Shown here in pieces: positions 16,901-24,468 of a stretch of DNA of 64,000 nucleotides; the first letter of the stretch is position 1, and the number at the start of each line of letters is the position of its first letter. Made by a program: the position numbers and the translations under genes. The notes beneath the pieces are model-generated. The model was not told the origin of the DNA and ran no database searches. It worked only from the letters and a program-made list of their open reading frames with translations. Location: positions 1 through 64,000 of the forward strand of contig CAZRCG010000004.1 of assembly GCA_964598565.1 (NCBI GenBank). Direction: 5' to 3'. Source of the stretch: CAZRCG01 sp964598565 (lineage in GTDB: Bacteria; Bdellovibrionota; UBA2394).

Positions 16901-17067
16901 TCCAACCTCTAGCCGTCGTCATACTCGGAGGTCTTATGAGTTCGACGCTTCTCGACATCTTTGTCACGCCTGCTGTGTTTTATCGATTTGGTCGAAAATC
17001 TGCTGAGAAAGCCATGATGGACCATGAACTTACATTTGAACAAACTTCAGAAAGGACATCGTCATGA
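13924..17067 (+). CDS. Heavy-metal efflux RND permease (CusA/CzcA class)
   Basis: 1047 aa, the usual length of HME-RND pumps. It begins MFDRLIQFSLKHRTLIVAIA and has two groups of membrane helices separated by large periplasmic loops. TM4 carries AIGELVDDAIVDVENVFRRL with acidic residues that form the proton relay. This pattern is neither the CusA (AAIVMIEN) nor the CzcA (DGAVVIVEN) form exactly, so the metal cannot be fixed from the motif. The neighbouring CsoR and CPC ATPase point to Cu or Ag. It should pump periplasmic metal out with the TolC-type protein at 17450. Start and stop overlap the neighbouring genes by a few bases. Confidence 0.93.
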   Translation: MFDRLIQFSLKHRTLIVAIAAFVTVYGAVLLTKIPIDVFPDLNRPTVNIMTEAPGLAPEEVEAFVSFPLETVLNGLPGVERVRSSSGVGLSVIYVEFDWGTDIYRNRQLVAEKISLAKEKLPAGITPVMGPIASIMGEIMLVGLSSKDGSISPMDLRTLAEWTIRPQLLTIPGIAQVISIGGGLKQFQILISAEKLKKYQLSMEEIESQLSKMSKNTTGGFIDLEQKEYLIRNIGSVRSKEDIETSVVGLHFGRPVLVKDIAEVREGIRVKRGDGSMMGKPAVILSVQKQPGASTLELTEKVESLLANLEKSFPAGVELNANLFKQSHFIEASIKNVEEAIRDGVILVFIVLFLFLLNFRTTAITLTAIPLSFLVSIIIFKLFGLSINTMTLGGLAVAIGELVDDAIVDVENVFRRLKENAQAKVKLNPFVVIYRASSEVRNSIVFATTIVVLVFIPLFFLSGIEGRLFVPLGVAYIISILASLVVSLTVTPALCSFLLTKGKLVEKEDGALVRKLKNWDRRLLEKTLHRPKLVIGGTVVLFLISVALIPFLGKEFLPKFNEGTAVITLQAKPGISLERSNELGTQAEMIILKTPEVASVSRRTGRAELDEHAEGVNVSEIDVDFKTEGRERGLVLEEIRKNLVQIEGVSINVGQPISHRLDHLLSGVRAQIAIKIFGPDLAVLRRKAQEVLKAVEGTEGLVDLQVEQQTLIPQVKIQLLRDEAARLGISLGDLSELLEKALNGETVGQLIDGQRVFDIFMRFDDQSRANLDLIKGTIVKIMPDGSRIRLSDVADVYEATGPNLINRENAQRRIVVSANASGRDLGSIVQELQNKISTSVQLPENYFIQYGGQFESQQEASRTILLLGILSLIGIFLVLYAHFRSSFVAFQIMLSIPMALIGSVFAVFISGGVLSVASLVAFITLCGIASRNGIMMISHYLHLMKYEGESFSKEMVIRGSLERLVPVLMTALTAALALIPLALAGGEPGKEILQPLAVVILGGLMSSTLLDIFVTPAVFYRFGRKSAEKAMMDHELTFEQTSERTSS

Positions 17068-17453
17068 AAAGAATAGTGCTTACCTGGATTACTCTGATAT
17101 TTGCGACTCCGATTTTCGCTCACGAGGGCCATAGTCATGGCTCCCTCTCGGCTCCTCATGGCGGCGCTGTCTATGACGGAAAGAAAGCAGGTGTTGAGCT
17201 CGTTCAAGAGGGAAATAAGATCAAGTTGTTTCCGGTGGATGGAAGCTGGAAGCTGATTCCGGTTTCGGAAGTTGAAATGCTTGCTCAAGTCGAGTTTCCA
17301 AAGAAAAAGCGCGAAGTTTTGACTCTCAAAAAAGAAGCAGATCACTTTTCTGCTGTGGTGGATGCCAAGGGGGCCTATCGCTATCAAGTTATTTTAAATA
17401 TGACCGCGCGAGGTCAAAAGGAATTAATTAAATTTCAGGTGGAGCCGCAGTGA
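17064..17453 (+). CDS. Small secreted His-rich metal-operon protein
   Basis: 129 aa with a signal peptide (MKRIVLTWITLIFATPIFA) and a mature start HEGHSHGSLSAPHGG, a likely metal site. The rest is beta-rich with no Cys. It overlaps the RND stop and the start of the outer-membrane gene by four bases, so it is translationally coupled to both. It probably acts in the periplasm as metal chaperone or accessory to the pump. It is far too short for a CusB/CzcB membrane-fusion protein. Confidence 0.75.
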   Translation: MKRIVLTWITLIFATPIFAHEGHSHGSLSAPHGGAVYDGKKAGVELVQEGNKIKLFPVDGSWKLIPVSEVEMLAQVEFPKKKREVLTLKKEADHFSAVVDAKGAYRYQVILNMTARGQKELIKFQVEPQ

Positions 17454-18697
17454 TTAAGCACATCACTCTCATTAGTCTTCTCCTTCTACCTTCGGTAACC
17501 TTTGCAGAAGGCTCTAAGAGTGTGAGTCTTTCGGATGTAGTGCGCTCAGCGGAAGAATCTGCACCTGTGGTTCTTCTTGAAAGGCTAGAATCGAAGGCTT
17601 TTCGTGCTCAAGGCCTATCCCAAGTGGGAAGTATTCTTCCTGAGCTTGGTCTTGAAGGTGGCGCTCGCTCGAATCGAGAGGCAGAGAAGAGAAACGATCA
17701 CTTTTACTATGCCTATGCGCGCTACGATTTAAGTCTCAAGGTAATTGCAGAATTAAAATCAGGATTAGCCAAAAAGGAACTTGGAAATGTTGATCAGAAA
17801 CTCGCAAAAGCTCGGGCTATTCAAGCTTTAGTGGTCGAATATTTTCGCGTTCTCTCCTTGCAAAAAGAGATTGAGCTGAAAGAAGGGGATCTTTCGATTT
17901 CGGATAAACAACTCACTGCTGCACGAAAGCGAGTAGAAGGCGGGCTTGCGACAGAGTCTGACCTGCTTGAGTTTCAAATGCATCAAAATGAATTTCGAAA
18001 TGAATTGCGCACATTGAAAGTGGAGCTTGAACTTGGTTATCAGGAGATTCAACGGCTTTCTGGATTGAAAGAAAAGCCGACGTCTCTGGTCTATGAAATC
18101 ATTGATCCAAGCATTTCGGCCAACGAAGCTGAAGTTTTGGAAGCCGCAATTCGGATGAATCCTGAGCTTGCAAAGATAAAAGCTGACGCCGGAATCGCCA
18201 CTGCTGAGAAACTTTCCGCATACGGCGAGTTCTTGCCGCGGCTTTCTGCGGAAGCTCAATATGGAAAACTTCAAGAGACGGATTTTGTAGAATCACGAAA
18301 GAATTCATGGGCAGTTGTGGGAAAAATTACTCTTCCACTTTTTAATGGTGGAAGTTCCGCAAGTCGCGTGAGCGAGAAGACTGCCGAAGCGGAGCGCGCT
18401 CATTTACTGTTTCAGCTTCAAACGACGCGACTGAAGGACCAAGTGCGCGCTCTTATTAATCGCCAAACGCAGCTTTCAGAAAAATTAAAAGGCGAGCAGG
18501 AAAATTTGAAAGCTACACAAAAGTATTTTGACCTTGTCATGTCTGAATATCGTCGAGGTGTAAAAAACTCGCCCGATGTAGCAAGCGCAACAGATAAACT
18601 CTTTTCAGCAAAATGGAGAGTCTTCGAAACTTGGAGAGATCTCACATTGGCGGTTGTTGAACTTCAACTCATTCAAGGGAAGGAATGGAAACTGTAA
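17450..18697 (+). CDS. TolC-type outer-membrane efflux protein
   Basis: 415 aa with a signal peptide (MIKHITLISLLLLPSVTFA) and two OEP repeats made of long amphipathic helices. The second repeat has GKITLPLFNGGSSASRV, matching the P-L-F-N-G-G signature of the family. It forms the trimeric outer-membrane duct for the RND pump encoded just upstream. The ATG overlaps the preceding stop by four bases. Confidence 0.9.
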   Translation: MIKHITLISLLLLPSVTFAEGSKSVSLSDVVRSAEESAPVVLLERLESKAFRAQGLSQVGSILPELGLEGGARSNREAEKRNDHFYYAYARYDLSLKVIAELKSGLAKKELGNVDQKLAKARAIQALVVEYFRVLSLQKEIELKEGDLSISDKQLTAARKRVEGGLATESDLLEFQMHQNEFRNELRTLKVELELGYQEIQRLSGLKEKPTSLVYEIIDPSISANEAEVLEAAIRMNPELAKIKADAGIATAEKLSAYGEFLPRLSAEAQYGKLQETDFVESRKNSWAVVGKITLPLFNGGSSASRVSEKTAEAERAHLLFQLQTTRLKDQVRALINRQTQLSEKLKGEQENLKATQKYFDLVMSEYRRGVKNSPDVASATDKLFSAKWRVFETWRDLTLAVVELQLIQGKEWKL

Positions 18698-18735
18698 AAG
18701 TGTTCGATTCATACTCCCATGCGCGAATAAGTCTC

Positions 18736-19101
18736 TTAAGCCGCTGACATTTGTCGACACGACTCAGCACATTGTCTGCAAATGTCGGCGCACTCTTTCA
18801 TTCTGGAGTCGTCGCCCATTTTTTCGCACTGATCGGCACACGCTTCACAGACTTCGGAGCAGGCGCGGCAAGTTGCTGTATGGAGTTCAGAATCGCGGAG
18901 CATGAAATTCGCACTTGTCTGGCAAATCTCAGCACAGCTTTCGAGTAGACGGATGTGTTTCGGCTCCGCATGTCGGCCTCCCTTTTCAAGGCAGTAGGAA
19001 ATGATGTCTAAACAGACGTCGTGACATTGTTGGCAAATCTGAATGCATTCATCGAGTGACCCTGAATGTGATGGTTTAATCTTACGTGTTGCGAGTGTCA
19101 T
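18736..19101 (-). CDS. Cys-rich four-helix-bundle copper-storage-type protein (DUF326)
   Basis: 121 aa with many Cys in paired spacing along helices: CIQICQQCHDVC, CAEICQ, CRACSEVCEACADQC, CADICRQCAESC. This is the pattern of Csp-type four-helix bundles that hold many Cu(I) ions inside a tube of thiolates. No signal peptide is seen, so it is probably the cytosolic form (Csp3-like). It is convergent with the efflux operon, and its storage role complements export. Confidence 0.88.
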   Translation of the reverse strand: MTLATRKIKPSHSGSLDECIQICQQCHDVCLDIISYCLEKGGRHAEPKHIRLLESCAEICQTSANFMLRDSELHTATCRACSEVCEACADQCEKMGDDSRMKECADICRQCAESCRQMSAA

Positions 19102-19311
19102 AATTTCTCTCCTTAAGTGCGTTTAAACGTCGGCTTGTTAAGTTAGCAGGGATTTTAGTCTTTTGGACCGACCTAAGGCTAAGCCCACTTTATTTAAAGA
19201 GATACTGTCAGTGGTTCTTCCTTATTTGTCGACTGGCCTTCGTTGAAGCCTCGGTTTAAGTCGTCAGTTCTTTTGTTTTCTGAGATGAATAACAAATCGG
19301 ATGGAGTTTTC

Positions 19312-20592
19312 ATGAATCCAAATCAAGCAGTACCCGCAGCCTCAAATTCAAGACTCGCTCGACGATTGGGAATATTCGACGCTGTCGTGATCGGTCTCGG
19401 CGCGATGATAGGCGCTGGAATTTTTGCAGCAGTTGGACCTGCGGCAGGAGTCGCTGGGCCGGCGCTCCTTGTTAGTTTTGTGATTGCGGCCGGTGTAGCG
19501 TTTTTTAACGTCGTTTCGGTTTCACAACTTGCAGTTCTTTATCCAGAATCAGGTGGAGCTTACGTCTATGGTCGAAAGCGTCTTGGAGGCTTTTGGGGAT
19601 TTCTTGCGGGCTGGGGATTCGTTATTGGAAAGCTCGCAAGCTGTACGGCCATGGCGCTGACCTTTGCTGGTTACGCATTTCCAGAATATCAAAAGCCTAT
19701 CGCGGCCACAGCTGTACTTGCGATGACACTCATAAACTATTTTGGAGTTCAGAAAACATCTCGGGCGACTCACATCATTGTGGCGGTTGTGCTCCTGACA
19801 CTCCTTACAATTATTGTGGCGTCACTCTGGGGTGGAAATCTTGACTCTTCGCGATTGAGCCATCCTTTTGAAGGGGCGAGTCTCTATGGAATATTTCAAG
19901 CTTCAGGCCTTTTATTTTTTGCGTTTGCGGGATATGCGCGAATCGCGACCCTTGGAGAAGAAGTCATTCATCCGCGCACGACTATTCCGAAGGCGAGTTT
20001 CATCGCGTTGGGCCTAACACTTTTTCTTTATTTGGCTGTTGCGGTAACGGCTCTTCTTTGTGTTGATGTGTCGGCTCTTGCTCAGTCTCGTGCTCCGCTC
20101 GTGACCGTTCTTGAATCCGGACAATCAGTCGCCTTGGCACCTCTGGTACGTCTGGGTGCGGCCGTGGCTTCTCTTGGAGTTTTGCTCTCTCTTCTCGCCG
20201 GAGTCAGTCGTACTATTTTTGCGATGTCAGCGAATCGCGATCTTCCGAAGTTTTTCGATGCGGTTCATCCGAAATACAAAATTCCTCATCGCGCAGAACT
20301 GAGTGTTGGGGCGATTCTTTTTTTGCTCACGCTCTTCTTCGACATTAGAGGCGCAATTGGTTTTAGTTCTTTTGCTGTCCTCGTTTACTACACGATCGCA
20401 AATTTATCTGCATGGACGCTTTCGAAGTTCGAGCGTCAGTGGCCGCGTTGGATGGCTGGTCTTGGACTCGTCTCTTGCATGATCGTTGCATTTAGTTTGC
20501 CCACGGTGAGTGTGCTTGGAGGTCTCGCTCTATTTTCCCTGGGAGGTCTTGTATATTTCCTCTCAAGGCGGAAATTCCGTTCCGATGCATGA
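19312..20592 (+). CDS. APC-superfamily amino acid/cation permease
   Basis: About 426 aa from the ATG at 19312, chosen because GGAG lies six bases upstream. The first helix carries GLGAMIGAGIFAAVGPAAG, the APC substrate-binding loop, and about 12 membrane segments follow. The substrate is unknown. It is the last gene of element 2, next to att site 3, and is not obviously tied to copper, although APC permeases of this type often accompany heavy-metal ATPases on transferable islands. Confidence 0.85.
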   Translation: MNPNQAVPAASNSRLARRLGIFDAVVIGLGAMIGAGIFAAVGPAAGVAGPALLVSFVIAAGVAFFNVVSVSQLAVLYPESGGAYVYGRKRLGGFWGFLAGWGFVIGKLASCTAMALTFAGYAFPEYQKPIAATAVLAMTLINYFGVQKTSRATHIIVAVVLLTLLTIIVASLWGGNLDSSRLSHPFEGASLYGIFQASGLLFFAFAGYARIATLGEEVIHPRTTIPKASFIALGLTLFLYLAVAVTALLCVDVSALAQSRAPLVTVLESGQSVALAPLVRLGAAVASLGVLLSLLAGVSRTIFAMSANRDLPKFFDAVHPKYKIPHRAELSVGAILFLLTLFFDIRGAIGFSSFAVLVYYTIANLSAWTLSKFERQWPRWMAGLGLVSCMIVAFSLPTVSVLGGLALFSLGGLVYFLSRRKFRSDA

Positions 20593-20723
20593 CCGATGTC
20601 ATACAACCAATGAAAATCAACCAATCTAAAACTAAATGGAACGAAGCTCAAAACAGGGGCTAGCCTCGGTTAAAATTGGTTTTTACGAGTTTTGTCAGGT
20701 GGTTACGGAAGAGCGTGATTCAT

Positions 20724-20769
20724 GCTCATAACCCGAAGGTCGTTAGTTCAAATCTAACCCCCGCAACCA
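20724..20769 (+). other. att site 3: 3' part of a tRNA-Met gene
   Basis: GCTCATAACCCGAAGG, T arm GTTAG/CTAAC and CCCCCGCAACCA, identical to site 1 over the shared part. The 5' side of the anticodon stem is broken (CATG before CTCATAA) and there is no D arm. It is the boundary between elements 2 and 3. Confidence 0.85.
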
Positions 20770-20774
20770 ATTCT

Positions 20775-20822
20775 CCGATCGCCAGGATCGGCTTTTAAAG
20801 CGGGAAAACCCCGTTTTTTTAG
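20775..20822 (+). terminator. Hairpins and terminator behind att site 3
   Basis: A first hairpin CCGATC-GCCAG-GATCGG is followed by AAGCGGGAAAACCCCGTTTTTTT, a second short GC hairpin with a T run. It differs in sequence from the terminators at the other att copies. Confidence 0.6.
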
Positions 20823-20859
20823 TTTTTGGGGTTCCCAACAGAATCTTCGGAAATTTGAC

Positions 20860-20881
20860 TTTGGGCCACGGTTTGGGCCAC
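20860..20881 (+). repeat. Candidate arm-type sites of the element 3 integrase
   Basis: TTTGGGCCAC (20860-20869), GG, TTTGGGCCAC (20872-20881), a 12-bp period. It lies between att site 3 and the integrase remnant starting at 20977, the same relative place as the 11-bp-period pairs of the other elements. Confidence 0.55.
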
Positions 20882-20976
20882 GGGTTTTTGAGTCGTTTTG
20901 GTAACAACGGCCCCCACGATATTTTTGAAAATTTCGTGGAGGGGTTTCTCTTATCGAAGTCGGCTTTAAGAATAAA

Positions 20977-21240
20977 ATGGCAAAACCAATTAAGCACGGA
21001 AACGGATGGCGAATTCGTTGGATTGATGAATTTGGGCAAAGACATAGTGAAACATATTCGGATCGGTTGGAAGCCGAACTTCAGCTAAAAAGGTATGAAG
21101 TCGAAGTCGCAGAGATAAAAGCTGGCTTTCGCACATCGAGACCTAGAAATAAAACGATTGATGATCTCTGCAATTACTATCTGGCGAACCGCACCGTTGA
21201 GAAGCGAAATCAAAAAGATGACCATAGCATCATCGAGAAG
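20977..21240 (+). pseudogene. N-terminal remnant of a tyrosine integrase (element 3)
   Basis: About 88 codons: MAKPIKHGNGWRIRWIDEFG, GQRHSETYSDRLEAELQLKR, then IDDLCNYYLANR, the arm-binding and start of the core-binding domain of phage-type integrases. The frame then enters IS110 sequence at about 21238-21246, so the catalytic domain is lost. Unlike the other integrases in the array it points away from its att site (+ strand), so it belongs to a different integrase lineage using the same tRNA target. Confidence 0.75.
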
Positions 21241-21523
21241 GCACGTTTTTCACATGGGCTGCTTGCGCCACCGTCAGATGGAGTCCCATCGGAGCCCAGA
21301 CATTGTAAAGAGGCTTCCAGTAGACACCGGTCGACTCCATCACCACATCCTTGACCCCCATTTCCTTGAGCTTGATGCCACACTTCATGAGCTCCTCGGT
21401 AAAAGTCGTGCATTCAAACTGCTCCACCGTAGGCTCTGACTCGCGATCTCCAATGAGTACCGTGATCGCAAGGATCTCTTTGTGCACATCCACTCCAGCA
21501 ACGTGGGTTCTTAAGGCTTCCAT
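21241..21523 (-). pseudogene. IS110-family transposase, N-terminal fragment
   Basis: About 94 codons from the ATG at 21523 (GGAG six bases upstream): HVAGVDVHKEILAITV holds the first Asp of the DEDD catalytic set, and VVMESTGVYWKPLYNV holds the Glu. The frame is cut after HVKNVP, where the family continues with a G-R-K-T-D motif. The fragment is inserted into the integrase gene of element 3 and is inactive. Confidence 0.85.
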
Positions 21524-21559
21524 GATTTTCTCCTCACACCAGAAAGAAATGGGCGGCAC

Positions 21560-21849
21560 TGTTCAAACCTTGCCCAACGAAGAGGTGATCTCCATCCTAG
21601 GGTCCTTTAAGCGCCCATCCAGCCAACTTCAAACTCGAACTCGTCGATGATCACGAAATGCGTCGCCACCACCGAGCCGTCCAAAAGTAATTCGGCCTTT
21701 TTATCTGGCCAAAACTGAATAGCCTCAGTCGCTCTCTACCGTCAAAGAGTCTCCGAACCAGCGCTCAACCAAAACTTACGTGCGGAAAGGGTGCGCGCGA
21801 ACGCGCGCGTGGGAATTCAACTGAAAAACGGACGGCGCCAGAGCATAAG
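21560..21849. other. Non-coding stretch with transposon-like debris
   Basis: No supported gene. On the minus strand, a short open stretch at about 21625-21680 reads HFVIIDEFEFEVGWMGA before a stop, possibly the end of another transposase, but I cannot assign it. A GC-rich inverted repeat (GCGCGCGAACGCGCGC) lies near 21795-21810. Confidence 0.4.
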
Positions 21850-22434
21850 TCACTCGATTTTCGTAGCTGAGGTTTCACAAATGCTAGTACTCGTACATTC
21901 ATCTACAAAATAAGAATCACATCCTTTATTTGTTTTATATCGACCGAAGATCCAATTCCCCACTGGTTTTCCATTTTGAATTACCATCGAATGGTCGGAA
22001 CCCGATACGCAAACATATCTCTCGTTCTGGGTGAGTTTCTGCCAGTCCTTTTGATACAATTCACAGGACCTCAGAGAGATCGGTCGACGACTGATAAATT
22101 CATGGCGTTCTGCATCTCTTTCGCCAACCACAACCAACATAGACATAACAGCCTTCTCATGAGGATCATATCTTCCTCGTTCGCAATTCATTGCTGAATT
22201 TTCGACTTCAAAACATTGCCAATAAGGATAAGGGGAAATTGTGTCGGTTGAAGAAAATGGAGTCGGTTTGGCGATGCAAGTGTTGATCATCAAATCCATT
22301 TTGTTTAGAACGCCATAGTCGTCTGTCAATAAGCCGAAAGGAAAGCTCAGCTTCAATTCTTGCAAATGAGTCGCGGCTTTCGATGGCGCAGAGAGGCTGA
22401 AAAAAAGAGCCAGACAAATCAGAGCTTTTTTCAT
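21850..22434 (-). CDS. Secreted Cys-rich protein coupled to a lysozyme-like gene
   Basis: 194 aa with a clear signal peptide (MKKALICLALFFSLSAPSKA) and at least eight Cys in the mature part (TCIAKP, WQCFEV, NCERG, RSCELY, VCVSG, GCDSY, ECTST, ICET), suggesting a disulfide-stabilised periplasmic or exported protein. I do not recognise the family. Its start overlaps the stop of the SLT gene by four bases, so both are made together. A periplasmic inhibitor or immunity partner for that enzyme is a reasonable but untested idea. Confidence 0.7.
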   Translation of the reverse strand: MKKALICLALFFSLSAPSKAATHLQELKLSFPFGLLTDDYGVLNKMDLMINTCIAKPTPFSSTDTISPYPYWQCFEVENSAMNCERGRYDPHEKAVMSMLVVVGERDAERHEFISRRPISLRSCELYQKDWQKLTQNERYVCVSGSDHSMVIQNGKPVGNWIFGRYKTNKGCDSYFVDECTSTSICETSATKIE

Positions 22435-23195
22435 TTTTTTAGCTCCTTCAGATACGAATTGAATTTATCAATTAGTTCCTTAGCTCTTGCTGAGGTCGCC
22501 GTACGAGTTCCTTTGAATTCCCCTACTGCCTCCTCCCATGTTGCCAATCGTTTCAGCCGACTTGATGCAATGGCGTGTTTGCGAAATAGCCAACGAATTC
22601 CAGCGCAGATATTATTCGATGGGTCGTTAAGCTCCTGTCTGGTTAATGTTAAATAGTGATCTTTTAATTCTCCCTTTTCATCGCCCAGAATCTTTCTCGT
22701 TGAGTTTGTGACTTGCATTAGACCTCGAGCGCTATCCGGGTCCTTCTTATTCGCTAAGATATTTGGATTAAATCCGGACTCACTGGCTATCAGGGCTTTG
22801 ACGAGAATCGGATCAAGCGGAACCTCAGGCTTAAGAACTTCATTCCAATATTTCGTCCAGCCGGCGATTAGATCATCGTACTGATCCCCCTTGTACTTGC
22901 CCGTGAAGCCTAATTTGCTGGAGTTTGGCTTCTCTTTGAGTAGCGAAAAATTCTGAGCTCCTATTTCTTGAATTTCGTCAGGATAAAGTTGATCTCTGCC
23001 TGATGGGTTGCGGGCGCAATGTCCATTTCGAGTGGTTACACTTCCAGATGGGTTAGCTTTACTTGGTGGTACGCGCAGAGGATGTGTTCTTACCCAATGT
23101 TCTCCAGGGGGACACAAACGCCAGGAATGTGCCGTCTTGGGTTGATCAGCCTTTGGTTTTGACGGAGTCTTTTTACGAATGCTTTTTTTCTTCAT
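22431..23195 (-). CDS. SLT-domain lytic transglycosylase-like protein
   Basis: 254 aa. The N-terminal half has CPPGEHWVRTHPLRV and HCARNPSGRDQLYPDEI, a segment I associate with a recurring island protein. The C-terminal half is a goose-lysozyme/SLT domain: ALIASESGFNPN with the catalytic Glu, DSARGLMQVT, and NNICAGIRWL. The domain cleaves peptidoglycan. No signal peptide is visible after the Lys-rich start, so export would need another route, or lysis. It overlaps the secreted Cys-rich gene downstream, and the recombinase at 24465 is upstream on the same strand. Confidence 0.82.
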   Translation of the reverse strand: MKKKSIRKKTPSKPKADQPKTAHSWRLCPPGEHWVRTHPLRVPPSKANPSGSVTTRNGHCARNPSGRDQLYPDEIQEIGAQNFSLLKEKPNSSKLGFTGKYKGDQYDDLIAGWTKYWNEVLKPEVPLDPILVKALIASESGFNPNILANKKDPDSARGLMQVTNSTRKILGDEKGELKDHYLTLTRQELNDPSNNICAGIRWLFRKHAIASSRLKRLATWEEAVGEFKGTRTATSARAKELIDKFNSYLKELKK

Positions 23196-23223
23196 GAACT
23201 CTCAATTTCAAGAGCGACATCGT

Positions 23224-24465
23224 TCAGATGCACTCAATTATCTGGTTAAGCTGTTGATTGCGTCTTAGTTCCCTCTGCATCCTTTCTTGCATGTGAATAT
23301 ATCGAAGCGTTACCTCGAGATTCGAATGGCCGAGAACAATTTTACAAAGCATGAAATTCCCCGCCGACACTTCAGCAAGCCAAGTTGAGTAGGTGTGCCG
23401 AGTATCGTGCGGCGTGAACTTCGTTCTGAGTGAGCTTTCAGCCTTCTTTAGCGCGTTTGAGTAAATATTTTTATTCAACCCCTCGAAAAGTAGGTAGTCG
23501 TTTGGCGACTCTCCGTGGTGACCTTGTGCTCGTCGGGCTCTCTGCTCGTTCCAAAGTCGTGCGAGGATATTAAACGTCGGTTTATCAAAAATGGGCACTG
23601 TTCGATTTTCTTGCTCGCCGATTATCTTTTTACCCTTCAGAGGCTTACGAAGGACAACTGAATTGGATGGCTGAGACTCCAATAGTAAGTAGCCGATGGG
23701 AGTCAGGCTCCAATTTTTGAGTGAAAGAAGCAGCGGCTTGTATGCAGGCTCACCAGGATAGAAATCAGCAGGCGACAGCCCGAGAAGTTCGTTCAAGCGC
23801 AGGCCGGTGTTGAGTGCGACCCAAAACATATCTGCTGCCACTTGATTCTCGTCTTTAAGTCTTTCGTAAATAATTCTCTGCTGATCCTCAGGAATGACAC
23901 TTTCCAAAGATTTTCTGGCGATGAGGCTCTTTGAAAAATAGCGACACTTATACTCTGCTTCGACCTCACGCCTGCGCCACATGAATCGCATAAACGCATT
24001 TAGAGATTTGATAATGCTATTTCGAGTTGCGTATGCCAGGCACTTTTTGCCAATCTTCTGTTTTAGCGGTCGGACCGTCGAAAGATAGTCTCGAAAATCT
24101 TCGAAGTGAAAATGCCAATTATTGAGATTGTTCTCGCCCTTTTGATTCAAGAAAAAATCAAGAATGTAATAATTAAAATAATACTCATCCGCTTGCCATG
24201 AATTCGGGGCTTCTTCTTTCCGAGATGCTTGAAAGCGTTCTAGCGTCTTCTCAAATTTATAAAATTGCGTCTTCCACTTCATTTTCTCGGAAAGTCTGCG
24301 TTGAAGCGAATCGTATTTGCGATCAAACTTTTTACAAAACTCCTCGGCATCAATCTCAGAGCGAATAGTTGACGGGATCTCCGAGGACTTTAGTCGAACA
24401 TTCTTGCCAAGGGTCGTGTCGTAGTAAATGAAGGAGAATTTGTCACCGCGGCGCTGGAAGTACAT
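23224..24465 (-). CDS. Tyrosine recombinase in the abiE operon
   Basis: 413 aa, full length. Catalytic residues: Arg in NTGLRLNELLGL, His-Arg in HDTRHTYSTW, His in LGHSNLEVTLRY and the Tyr in that last motif. The N-terminus (MYFQRRGDKFSFIYYD) is a likely arm-binding domain. It starts three bases after the abiEii stop, so it is part of the same transcript. It differs clearly from the att-linked integrases and is not next to a tRNA tail, so its target site is unknown. It could move the abiE cassette on its own. Confidence 0.92.
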   Translation of the reverse strand: MYFQRRGDKFSFIYYDTTLGKNVRLKSSEIPSTIRSEIDAEEFCKKFDRKYDSLQRRLSEKMKWKTQFYKFEKTLERFQASRKEEAPNSWQADEYYFNYYILDFFLNQKGENNLNNWHFHFEDFRDYLSTVRPLKQKIGKKCLAYATRNSIIKSLNAFMRFMWRRREVEAEYKCRYFSKSLIARKSLESVIPEDQQRIIYERLKDENQVAADMFWVALNTGLRLNELLGLSPADFYPGEPAYKPLLLSLKNWSLTPIGYLLLESQPSNSVVLRKPLKGKKIIGEQENRTVPIFDKPTFNILARLWNEQRARRAQGHHGESPNDYLLFEGLNKNIYSNALKKAESSLRTKFTPHDTRHTYSTWLAEVSAGNFMLCKIVLGHSNLEVTLRYIHMQERMQRELRRNQQLNQIIECI

Positions 24466-24468
24466 CTC

